Shown here: positions 1 to 7,735 of the stretch, piece by piece
How positions within the stretch are numbered: position 1 is the stretch's first letter
Layout: every line of letters begins with the position of its first letter
Source of the DNA: Aggregicoccus sp. 17bor-14
GTDB lineage: Bacteria; Myxococcota; Myxococcia; Myxococcales; Myxococcaceae
Assembly: GCF_009659535.1 (NCBI RefSeq)
Contig: NZ_VJZZ01000009.1
Location: 1-64,000, forward strand
Direction: 5' to 3'
Length of the DNA: 64,000 bases
The notes under the pieces: generated by a model
Databases searched by the model: none
Seen by the model: the letters and a program-made list of their open reading frames with translations, nothing else
What the model was told of the DNA's origin: nothing
Translations under genes and position numbers: made by a program

Positions 1-120
1 GAGTTGCCCGAGCGCAGCTTCAGCACCCTCGACGAACTGCTCGCGGCGGTGCGGCGCGCACTGCGCCGCCACCACCTACGCCTGCGCTACCCTGGACAAC
101 ATCCGTGTCCGGGCGCTTAG
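1..120 (+). CDS. C-terminal end of an unidentified protein (5' truncated by window)
   Basis: Frame 1 is open from the first base to a TAG at 118-120 and gives 39 residues that begin LPERSFSTLDELL after one leading residue. The segment has an amphipathic Leu/Arg-rich stretch and then a Pro/Gly tail. It looks like the carboxyl end of a gene that starts outside the window. Nothing in these 39 residues identifies a family, so no function is proposed. It could also be a chance open frame, which is common in DNA this GC-rich. Confidence 0.4.
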   Translation, partial: ELPERSFSTLDELLAAVRRALRRHHLRLRYPGQHPCPGA

Positions 121-217
121 GCGCGCTCGCGGACGCGCACGCCTGCTGTGCCGAGCAGGCAGGGGGGCAGGGGTTCGAGAACACGCGCTGCGCTTTGTTA
201 CAGTGCGCGCCGCTTTG

Positions 218-1786
218 ATGACCTCCGACGTCCGCGCCCAAGTTCTCCCCGCAGCGCCCTCTGCTGCGGCTTCCGCCACCCGGATCGCGCTCGCGGTCCT
301 GTACGCCCTGGTGGTGCTGCGCTGCGCCTGGGTGAGTGACGATGCCTTCATCACCCTGCGTACCGTGGACAACCTGGTCCACGGGCTGGGCGCCACGTGG
401 AACCCCGCCGAGCGGGTGCAGGCCTACACGCATCCGCTCTGGATGCTGCTCCTGACGGCGGGCTACTCGGTGTGGCCCTCGGCCTGGGGCGTCGCGCTCG
501 CGCTGTCGCTGGCGCTCAGCTTCGCGACCGTGGTGCTGCTCGCGCGCGTCGCAGGAGGAACGCCCGGGCGCACCGCGCTCGCGCTCGCGCTGCTCGCCCT
601 GTCGCGCAGCTACGTGGACTACTCCACCTCCGGGCTGGAGAACCCTCTCACGCACCTGCTCATCGTCGCCTTCGCCGCGCGGCTCGTCGCACCGGGGGAG
701 GGCGCAGCGCGGCTGCGGTGGCTCTCGGTCATCGCAGGGCTGGGGGCGCTCAACCGGCTGGACACGCTGCTCATCTTCCTGCCCGCGCTCGCGCTCGAGG
801 CCTGGCGCTGCCGGGCGGTCCCGGTGCGCACGCGCCTGGGCACGCTGGCGCTGGGCTTCCTCCCGCTCGTCCTCTGGGAGCTGTTCTCGCTCGTGTACTA
901 CGGCAGCCTGGTGCCCAACACCGCCTACGCGAAGCTCGGCACGGGGCTGGGCGCCGGTGAGCTCGCGCTGCAGGGCCTGCGCTACCTGACGAGCAGCGCA
1001 CTCTACGATCCGGCGGGAGCGCTCGTGCTCTGCGTGGGGCTGCTCCTGGCGCTGCTGCGCGGCCGGCGCACGCCGCTCGCGCCGCTCGCGCTGGGTGGCC
1101 TGCTGTACCTCGGCTACACGGTGCGGGTAGGGGGGGACTTCATGGCGGGACGCTTCCTCGCTGCGCCCCTGCTGTGCGCGGTGCTCGCGCTGTGCACGCT
1201 CGAGCGCGAGCCCGTCGCACGGAGCGCGCTGCTGCTCGTCGTCACGGCCCTGGGCCTCTCCCTCGCCCTGGACGCGAGCCCGCTCACGCGAGGCGCAGCC
1301 GATGCGGCCTCGGGCCACATCATGGAGGTGAACGGGTACGGCGTGGCGGACGAGCGCTCCTTCTACTTCACCGGCACCGGGCTCTTCCGCGAGGACGGAG
1401 CGTACGGGGTGGACCATCCCTGGAACGATCGCGGAATGCTCATGCAGCAGCGCGGCGTGTCCCTTGCCGTCCTGGGCAACATCGGCTTCGCCGGCTACGC
1501 GGCCGGACCCCACACGCACATCGTGGACCCGCTGGGCCTGGCGGACCCGCTCCTCTCTCGCCTGCCCACGGCTCCCGGCGAGTGGCGGGTCGGCCACTAC
1601 GTGCGCGACATCCCCGCGGGCTACCTCGAGTCGCTCGAGCACGGCCGCAACGAGGTGCGCGACCCGTCCGTGGCGGCGCTCTGGGACTGCGTGTCGCGCG
1701 TGACGCGGGGGCCGCTCTTCACCCGCGAGCGCTGGGTTGCCATCTGGCGCCTGAACACCGGCGGCTGCCGTGCGCCCGGCGCCTGA
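218..1786 (+). CDS. GT-C fold membrane glycosyltransferase (AftB/GT89-like)
   Basis: A predicted integral membrane protein of 522 residues with about ten hydrophobic segments. Near the N-terminus, just after the first membrane segment, it carries SDDAFITLRTVDNLV followed by a WNP...ERVQAYTHPLW stretch. Paired acidic residues in the first extracytoplasmic loop, with an aromatic YTHPLW motif, are typical of GT-C enzymes that use polyprenyl-phosphate sugars, such as the AftB-like group. A soluble C-terminal part follows the last helices. ATG at 218 is preferred to an in-frame GTG at 203, because a TACAGT -10-like box at 199-204 would place transcription start close to 211. The donor sugar and acceptor cannot be read. 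It converges on a second transferase gene 63 bases downstream. Confidence 0.75.
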   Translation: MTSDVRAQVLPAAPSAAASATRIALAVLYALVVLRCAWVSDDAFITLRTVDNLVHGLGATWNPAERVQAYTHPLWMLLLTAGYSVWPSAWGVALALSLALSFATVVLLARVAGGTPGRTALALALLALSRSYVDYSTSGLENPLTHLLIVAFAARLVAPGEGAARLRWLSVIAGLGALNRLDTLLIFLPALALEAWRCRAVPVRTRLGTLALGFLPLVLWELFSLVYYGSLVPNTAYAKLGTGLGAGELALQGLRYLTSSALYDPAGALVLCVGLLLALLRGRRTPLAPLALGGLLYLGYTVRVGGDFMAGRFLAAPLLCAVLALCTLEREPVARSALLLVVTALGLSLALDASPLTRGAADAASGHIMEVNGYGVADERSFYFTGTGLFREDGAYGVDHPWNDRGMLMQQRGVSLAVLGNIGFAGYAAGPHTHIVDPLGLADPLLSRLPTAPGEWRVGHYVRDIPAGYLESLEHGRNEVRDPSVAALWDCVSRVTRGPLFTRERWVAIWRLNTGGCRAPGA

Positions 1787-1849
1787 GCCTGCAGGGGGCG
1801 CCCGCGCCGCGCGGGCGCAGCCACTCCGGGCCGCAGCTCCGCGCAGGGG

Positions 1850-3514
1850 CTACGGCTCGCCCCCGGTGTGGGCCGTCTCGACGGGGCGCTGCAGGGACGG
1901 CGGCAGGCGGGTGAGCCGCGCGGTTCCGACGTCGAGCCGATAGGCCGGCTTGCCCGGGAACAGCGCCATCAGCTCGGCGTCGCGCTCGCCGAGGTCCACG
2001 GCGAGGATCACCTTCTGGCTCGCGATGTCCGGGCCGTTGTGCGTGTGGTCCACGTGCGGGCTGTGGCCCGGAGGGTAGGAGAGGAAGACGAGGCCTCCGC
2101 CTCCTTCCCGAAGCGGACGCAGTGCTTCCGCGAGGGCGCGCTGCTCGTCGAACCACGCGGTGCCCCAGTAGGAGACCTGGCGCAGCTGGACGGGGAGGGC
2201 GTAGAGGACCAGGAGCGCCGGGAGCACGGCCATGCTCCAGAACGCAAGCCAGCGCTCGCGCGCCGTGGCGACATTGCGCACGCAGAACGCGGTGAAGCTC
2301 GCGCCGCTGCCCACCAGCAGCAGCAGGATGGGGTAGTGCGATTGGTAATAGCGCGCATCCCTCCAGTGGAAGGAGAGCATGAGGGTGAAGAGGCCCGCCG
2401 CGAAGATCAGCGCCGGCCGCAGCGCGCCCCGCGCCGTCAGCAGCCCCATGAGCAGGAAGAGCAGCAGCGCAGGGCTGGGCAGGTACCCGAGCATTTGCCC
2501 GAAGCGCTCGGCGGCGATCTGCGGCAGCTTGCCGAGGACGTGGGCCCGGCGCGACGCGCCCAACAGGGTGTCCAGCCGGAGGTGTGCAGGCAGCGCACGC
2601 TCGGGTGGGGGGGCCTCGACGGCCCCGAAGCCCGGCGGGTCCAGCGGCGTGTACTGGCGCGCGTAGAGGGTCCACGGCGGCAGCGTCCAGCTCCCCGTGG
2701 TGGCGCGGCAGAAGGCCATTGCGCCTCCGGCGCCCAGCAGCACGATCACGCCCCCCACCGCCAGGCGCCGCCACGTCGGGCGGGGCCGCGCGAGCAGCAT
2801 CAGCCCCAGCGTGGCCAGCAGCGCCACGCCGGTGAAGGGGCGCACGAAGCCCGCCGTCACGGCGAGCGCCGTCGCGCTGCCCATCCCGAGGGACGAGCGC
2901 TGCGGCGGCGCCACCGAGATGGAGATCAGCCAGCCGACGACGAGCAGCGCGGCCGTGGGATCCGAGAAGTACGAGAGCGAGTAGGAGAGGAAGTCGCCCG
3001 AGGCCAGCAGGAGGCAGGCGGTCCCCGCGGCGATCAGCCGGGAGATGCCCAGCGTGCGCTGAAGGAGGAAGAGCAGCCCCGTGGTGAGCCCGAGCACGAC
3101 GCAGGGGCCGAGCCACGGGAGGCCCAGCCGCACGAAGGGCGCGAGCCACGCGGCCTGGCCGGGGAAGTACTTCGACATGTAGGCGGGCACCATGAGGACA
3201 TGGGCGGTCTCGAAGAACTCCGGCAGCGGTGGCGTGGGCCAGGAGAGCCTGCCCTGTGCGAACATCTGCGCCTGGAGCAGGTAGGCCCACTCGTCGTGGA
3301 TGAGCGGGCTCGTCCCGCGCCGCAGCCACAGCGTGCACGCCACCGCCGTACCGAGCAGCGTGAGCAGGCCTGCGAGCCACGCGTCTCGCGCCTGGAGCCG
3401 GCGCGAGCCCTCGAGGCCGTGCGTCCACTCGCTACGCAGGGCACTCAGGCGCGTCCAGGAGTCCTTCAAAGAGGGAGGGATGATGGGAGGCGCCTTGTCG
3501 TCACCGGGTTGCAT
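1850..3514 (-). CDS. GT39/PMT-like membrane glycosyltransferase
   Basis: A 554-residue polytopic membrane protein. After the first helix comes PLIHDEWAYLLQAQMFAQG, an extracytoplasmic Asp-Glu pair of the kind used as the catalytic acid/base site in protein mannosyltransferase and ArnT-type GT-C enzymes. Roughly ten further hydrophobic segments follow, then a periplasmic C-terminal domain of about 120 residues containing HSPHVDHTHNG. ATG at 3514 was chosen because upstream codons in this frame overlap the divergent neighbour and have low-complexity composition. A TAGAAA box lies four bases before the ATG, but no matching -35 is visible. It is divergent from the phosphatase-fold enzyme at 3726, which suggests a shared envelope-glycan role. 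Specificity is unknown. Confidence 0.75.
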   Translation of the reverse strand: MQPGDDKAPPIIPPSLKDSWTRLSALRSEWTHGLEGSRRLQARDAWLAGLLTLLGTAVACTLWLRRGTSPLIHDEWAYLLQAQMFAQGRLSWPTPPLPEFFETAHVLMVPAYMSKYFPGQAAWLAPFVRLGLPWLGPCVVLGLTTGLLFLLQRTLGISRLIAAGTACLLLASGDFLSYSLSYFSDPTAALLVVGWLISISVAPPQRSSLGMGSATALAVTAGFVRPFTGVALLATLGLMLLARPRPTWRRLAVGGVIVLLGAGGAMAFCRATTGSWTLPPWTLYARQYTPLDPPGFGAVEAPPPERALPAHLRLDTLLGASRRAHVLGKLPQIAAERFGQMLGYLPSPALLLFLLMGLLTARGALRPALIFAAGLFTLMLSFHWRDARYYQSHYPILLLLVGSGASFTAFCVRNVATARERWLAFWSMAVLPALLVLYALPVQLRQVSYWGTAWFDEQRALAEALRPLREGGGGLVFLSYPPGHSPHVDHTHNGPDIASQKVILAVDLGERDAELMALFPGKPAYRLDVGTARLTRLPPSLQRPVETAHTGGEP

Positions 3515-3725
3515 CAGGTTTCTAGCGCAGGTCCTCGCGGGGGCGTGAGTGCGGCCCCCACGCCTGCCTGGATGCAGGGGGGGCCGAGCCCGACCGTCGA
3601 GCAGGCAGGTGTGGCGCGGCGGTTGTAGGGTGCCGCTGCGCCGCACTACGCTCCGGGTCGGCCGTGCCCCGCCGGCTCCGGGAACCCTGCAGCGGCTGCC
3701 CCTTCGCTGCCCCACCCGCACCGAC

Positions 3726-5531
3726 ATGCCGAGTATGCGCCCTCCCACCCCGGACCCGACCCCGCTGCCCCCGCGCTCCGCGCTGGCCGAGGCGGTGCGT
3801 GCGCGCCTCGGCGCACACGCGTTCGGCCTGCTCGTGCTGTGGCCGCTGCTCAGCGTGGTCTCGGCCGCGTGGACGCTGAAGGAGAACCCCCTCGCCTCCA
3901 ACAGCAACTGGCTCCAGGTGCTCGGCGGAATGGGGGCGGGCGTCCTGTTCATGGTCCCGGAGTTCCTCGTGGCCGGCCTCGCCGCGCTCGGACCGACGGC
4001 ACTGGTCTTCGCCCTGATCGCCCTTGCGGCGGGCGCCCCCGCGCCGCGCACCTGCAGCCGCCTGCGCCGCGCGAGCTGGGCGCTGGAGCCGCTGCTGCTG
4101 GGCGCCGCCGCGAGCCTGGGGGTGAGCCTCGAGTTTCCCGCAGTGCTGCTGCACCCCGCGCTCGCCCCCTTGCGCTCGCTCACCGTGGCGGCTGCGACCG
4201 CGGTCTTCGCCGTCGCAGTGCTCCTCCTGGCCGCCGCGCGCGGTGCCGTGGCGGGCCCGCGACGGGGCCGGGCGGTGCTCGTCAGCGTGCTCGCGGTGCT
4301 GGGGACGGGCGCCTTCGGGTGGCGCGTGCTGGGAGCGCCCTGGTCCCCACCGACCGTGATGGCAGGCAGGGACAGCACCCTGCTGTTCGGGATCGACTCG
4401 CTCTCACAGGCAGATGACGTGGCGCCGCTGCGCGCACTCATCTCCCGGCACGGGGGCGCCTGGTACGAGCGCCCGGTCACTCCGGGACTGATCACCAACT
4501 CGGTGTGGAGCGCGCTGCTCACGGCCCGCCCGGTGCACGACACGGGCGTCTTCTTCGTCTACCAGGGCGTGGACTGGAGCCGGGTGCCGTTCAACCTCGT
4601 CGCGCGGGCGCGGGCGGAGGGCCTGCGGACGAAGAGCTTCTTCTCCGACCAGTTCACGACCTATGTCGGCTCGGAGGCGGGGTTCGACGAGGACCACAGC
4701 GGCCCACGCGGCTGGCTGCAGCTCGCGTCGTCCACGCTCAAGGACGCGAGCCTTCTGCTGCCGGTGATCCTGCCGCGCCTTCCCGCGCTGCCAGGCAGCG
4801 TGCTCGCCCCGAACCAGGCGGGCACCTATGCCTTCAACGTGCGGCGGGAGGTGGCGGAGCTGATCGCCGGGCGGGATGGCGGGAGCCGCGCCTTCATCGC
4901 GGGGCATCTGGACTTCCTGCACCAGGCCCGCTTCCCCAACTACGCCGTGCTCACGCCCGCAGAGCGCGCCCTGGTGCGCGCAGGGCCCGTGCTGGCCCTG
5001 CGGGACTCCAGCCTGGACTGGCAGTACCCGGCCATCCAGGGCGACCGCCTCGACCTCTACTCGTGGAAGATCCGCCGCGTGCAGAAGCTCGTCATCGAGG
5101 AGCTCGAGCGCAGCGGTTTCCTGGACCCGGCGCGGGGCAACCGGCTCGTGCTGCTCTCCGACCACGGCAACCGCAAGGGCCTCACGCTGGAGAACTTCGG
5201 CGAGCCGCGCTTCCACCGGGTCCTGCTGGCCACCGTCGGGGTGCCCGCGCGCGACCCCCAGGTGCCCATCTCGCTGCTGGACATCGCCTCGCTCGTCGGG
5301 CTCGGGGACCCCTCGCGCCCCGCCGCCGCTCCACCGGTGGTGGAGTACACGAATGCGCTCGACGCGGAGTGGGGCGCGCTGATGGCCAGCGCCCAGATGC
5401 GTCCCACGGGCGTGGTGGCGCTCGAGCCCCGCCTGCTGCAGGGCATCGGGGGGAGGCTCAAGGCCGTCGCGCCGTACACCGAGCCGAGCCAGTACCAGCC
5501 GGTGGCCTCCCGGCCCGCGGGGCTGCAGTGA
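3726..5531 (+). CDS. Membrane-anchored alkaline-phosphatase-superfamily enzyme with Thr nucleophile
   Basis: A 601-residue protein with about five N-terminal hydrophobic segments (residues 25-200) and a C-terminal periplasmic domain. The domain has the metal-site pattern of the sulfatase/phosphatase fold: GIDSLS with Asp224, the nucleophile loop TNSVWSALLTARP with Thr257, and LLSDHGNRKG with Asp479-His480. When the LLTA motif is aligned with the sulfatase LLTG, Thr257 falls where sulfatases carry the formylglycine Cys/Ser. Thr at that position is the state in lipoteichoic acid synthases and phosphoethanolamine transferases, so a phospho-transferase or hydrolase is more likely than a sulfatase. 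ATG at 3726 is taken, with 3735 as an alternative. Substrate is unknown. Neighbouring GT-C genes suggest a surface glycan or lipid target. Confidence 0.75.
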   Translation: MPSMRPPTPDPTPLPPRSALAEAVRARLGAHAFGLLVLWPLLSVVSAAWTLKENPLASNSNWLQVLGGMGAGVLFMVPEFLVAGLAALGPTALVFALIALAAGAPAPRTCSRLRRASWALEPLLLGAAASLGVSLEFPAVLLHPALAPLRSLTVAAATAVFAVAVLLLAAARGAVAGPRRGRAVLVSVLAVLGTGAFGWRVLGAPWSPPTVMAGRDSTLLFGIDSLSQADDVAPLRALISRHGGAWYERPVTPGLITNSVWSALLTARPVHDTGVFFVYQGVDWSRVPFNLVARARAEGLRTKSFFSDQFTTYVGSEAGFDEDHSGPRGWLQLASSTLKDASLLLPVILPRLPALPGSVLAPNQAGTYAFNVRREVAELIAGRDGGSRAFIAGHLDFLHQARFPNYAVLTPAERALVRAGPVLALRDSSLDWQYPAIQGDRLDLYSWKIRRVQKLVIEELERSGFLDPARGNRLVLLSDHGNRKGLTLENFGEPRFHRVLLATVGVPARDPQVPISLLDIASLVGLGDPSRPAAAPPVVEYTNALDAEWGALMASAQMRPTGVVALEPRLLQGIGGRLKAVAPYTEPSQYQPVASRPAGLQ

Positions 5532-5595
5532 GGCCTGCTCCGCCGGACGGCGGCGGATGCGCAACCGGAGTGAAGCAGGTAGGGTCGCCGGCACC

Positions 5596-6531
5596 ATGAA
5601 CTGGCAGTCCACCCCTGGTCTCGAGGCGGCCTTCGCCCTCTGGCTGTGCGCGCTCGGGCTCGTGATCGGCAGCTTCCTCAACGTGGTCATCGCCCGCGTG
5701 CCGCACGGGCAGAGCGTGGTCCGCCCGCGCTCGCGCTGCCCGCGCTGCGGCCACCAGCTGAGCGCCTGGGAGAACATCCCGGTCCTCTCGTGGCTGTTGC
5801 TGCGCGGGCGCTGCCGGGGCTGCCGGCTGCCCATCAGCTGGCGCTACCCGGCGGTCGAGCTGCTCACGGGGCTGCTCTTCCTGGCCGCGCTGCGCCGCTT
5901 CGACTGGTCGCCGGAGCTGCCGATGGCCCTGGTGCTCATCTGCCTCCTCATTCCGCTCACCTTCATCGACCTCGAGCACTGGATCCTGCCCTTCTCCCTC
6001 ACGCTGCCCGGCATCGCCGCGGGCCTGCTGGTGACGGCGCCGCTCGGCCTGGAGCGCTGGCTCGCCTCGCTCATCGGCGCGGTGGCGGGCTTCTTCGTGT
6101 TCTGGGCGCTGGAGTGGCTGGGGGAGAAGATCTTCAAGAAGGAGGCGCTGGGAGGAGGGGACAAGTACCTGCTCGCGCTCATCGGTGCCTTCCTGAGCTG
6201 GAAGGCGCTGCTCGGCGTCATCTTCCTCGCATCCCTGCAGGGCGCGCTCGTGGGCACGGCGCTGCTGCTGGTGCGCGGCCGCGCCGGCCCTGCCCCCGAG
6301 GAGGGGACCCCGGCGCAGCCCCCCCCGGACGCTGCGGCACCCGCGGCGGCAGCCCCGGAGACAGCGGAGGCGCCGGAGTCCGCAGAGGAGGACGACTGGG
6401 AGCCCGGGCCCACCAACATCCCCTTCGGCCCCTGGCTGTCGATCGCCGCGCTCGAGCTGCTGCTGCTGGGGCCCGCCCTCGTTCGCTGGCTGCCCGAGGG
6501 CTTCGCGCTCCTGCTTCCCGCCGCGGGCTGA
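5596..6531 (+). CDS. pilD: Type IV prepilin peptidase / N-methyltransferase PilD
   Basis: This inner-membrane aspartyl protease cleaves the leader of prepilins and pseudopilins and N-methylates the new N-terminus. The 311-residue protein has the expected order. GSFLNVVIARVP opens the N-terminal domain. Two CxxC pairs (Cys48/51 and Cys73/76) flank the SAWENIPVLSWLLL segment. Two catalytic aspartates follow, Asp125 in FIDLEHWILP and Asp189 in the GGGDK form of the GxGD motif. A long acidic-proline loop (about residues 230-275) precedes the last membrane helix and is unusual in length. ATG at 5596 fits the family N-terminus better than the upstream ATG at 5557. It is followed after 21 bases by the sensor kinase gene, which suggests co-transcription. 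Upstream genes are not pilus genes. Confidence 0.95.
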   Translation: MNWQSTPGLEAAFALWLCALGLVIGSFLNVVIARVPHGQSVVRPRSRCPRCGHQLSAWENIPVLSWLLLRGRCRGCRLPISWRYPAVELLTGLLFLAALRRFDWSPELPMALVLICLLIPLTFIDLEHWILPFSLTLPGIAAGLLVTAPLGLERWLASLIGAVAGFFVFWALEWLGEKIFKKEALGGGDKYLLALIGAFLSWKALLGVIFLASLQGALVGTALLLVRGRAGPAPEEGTPAQPPPDAAAPAAAAPETAEAPESAEEDDWEPGPTNIPFGPWLSIAALELLLLGPALVRWLPEGFALLLPAAG

Positions 6532-6552
6532 GAGAGCGAGAGCGCGCCCCGC

Positions 6553-7674
6553 GTGAAGTGGCGAATCGCCAGCCTCGCCTTCCTGCTCAGCACGGCTGCG
6601 ACGGGCCTCGCCTGGCTCTCCCTGCAGCCGGTGCTCGTGCGGCTGCTCGAGCTGCTGCGCCAGCTCGCGCCCCCCGGCTCCGCAGCGCTGCTCGCGCTCG
6701 GGCAGGTGCGGGCGCTGCTGCCCTGGCTGCTGGGGTTCGATCTCGTGGCGATGGCGGCGCTGGCCTTCGCCGTGCTGTACGTGATGGTCGGCCGTCCGCT
6801 GCGGCGCACCGAGGAGACGGTGGAGGCGCTGGGGAGGCTCGAGCTGGAGCAGCCCTTCACCCCGGGGGGCGGGCCGCTGCTGTCGCGGGTGCAGGGGGCG
6901 CTGGGGCGCATGGCCGTGGCGCTGCAGGAGGAGCGGCGCGTGACGCAGGCCCAGCTGGTCGCGCTGCGCGAGGCCCATGCGCGCGTGTCGCGGGCCCAGA
7001 CCGAGCTCGTCGCCGCCGAGCGCCTCGCCACCGTCGGAAAGCTGGCCGCCGGCGTGGCCCACGAGGTGGGCAATCCGCTCTCCGGGGTGCTCGGCTACCT
7101 CTCGCTCGCCCGGGGGCGCGCCGCGCCGCTCCCCGACGTCGTCGACTACCTGGACCGCATCGAGCTCGAGGTGCAGCGCATCGACGGCATCGTGCGGCGC
7201 CTGCTCGAGCTGGGGCGCCCCGCACCGCTGCAGCTCTCGCCGGTGGACGTGGGCGCGCTCGTGCAGAGCTGCGTCGAGCTGCTGCGGGCCGGGCCGGACT
7301 TCGCCCGGGTCCACATCCGGCTCGAGCTGACGCCTGCCGTGGCGCGCACGGCCAGCGACCTCGTGTCGCAGATCCTCATCAACCTGCTGCTCAACGCGGC
7401 CCAGGCCCAGGAGGGCGCGGGCGAGGTGGCGGTGCACGTGGGGACGTCCGGGGGCCGCGTCCAGCTGCGGGTGGAGGACGCGGGGCAGGGAATCCCCCCC
7501 GAGGTGCTGCCGCACCTCTTCGAGCCCTTCTTCACCACCCGCACGGGAGGGCGTGGCAGTGGCCTGGGGCTCGCGGTCTCGCTGCACCTCGCCACCACGC
7601 TCGGGGGGCGCCTGACGGCGGAGAACCGCCCGGAGCGGGGCGCCCGCTTCACGCTGGAGCTGCCGGCGGCCTGA
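6553..7674 (+). CDS. pilS2: Sensor histidine kinase, PilS2-like
   Basis: A 373-residue membrane sensor kinase starting at GTG. Two hydrophobic segments (about residues 5-25 and 62-80) flank a short periplasmic loop. A HAMP-like region and coiled coil (residues 80-155) lead to the phospho-acceptor motif GVAHEVGNPLSG with His170. The HATPase domain shows the N box LINLLLNAAQ, G1 VEDAGQGIP, the F box LFEPFFTTR, and G2 GSGLGLAV. It resembles NtrB/PilS kinases. The place between pilD and an NtrC-type regulator, just upstream of pilM, is where M. xanthus carries PilS2, a second pilus-related kinase. The gene symbol rests on that synteny rather than on sequence search. The signal sensed is not evident. 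Confidence 0.8.
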   Translation: MKWRIASLAFLLSTAATGLAWLSLQPVLVRLLELLRQLAPPGSAALLALGQVRALLPWLLGFDLVAMAALAFAVLYVMVGRPLRRTEETVEALGRLELEQPFTPGGGPLLSRVQGALGRMAVALQEERRVTQAQLVALREAHARVSRAQTELVAAERLATVGKLAAGVAHEVGNPLSGVLGYLSLARGRAAPLPDVVDYLDRIELEVQRIDGIVRRLLELGRPAPLQLSPVDVGALVQSCVELLRAGPDFARVHIRLELTPAVARTASDLVSQILINLLLNAAQAQEGAGEVAVHVGTSGGRVQLRVEDAGQGIPPEVLPHLFEPFFTTRTGGRGSGLGLAVSLHLATTLGGRLTAENRPERGARFTLELPAA

Positions 7675-7735
7675 GCGGGGAAACCAAGTGAGGGCTACCG
7701 GCCCGCTGCGCTTCGGTCCACAATGACGCCGCACC

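Noticed and set aside
3726-5531. Calling the membrane enzyme a formylglycine sulfatase
   Set aside because: No Cys or Ser with the CxPxR motif exists at the aligned site, which is Thr257 in TNSVWSALLTA.
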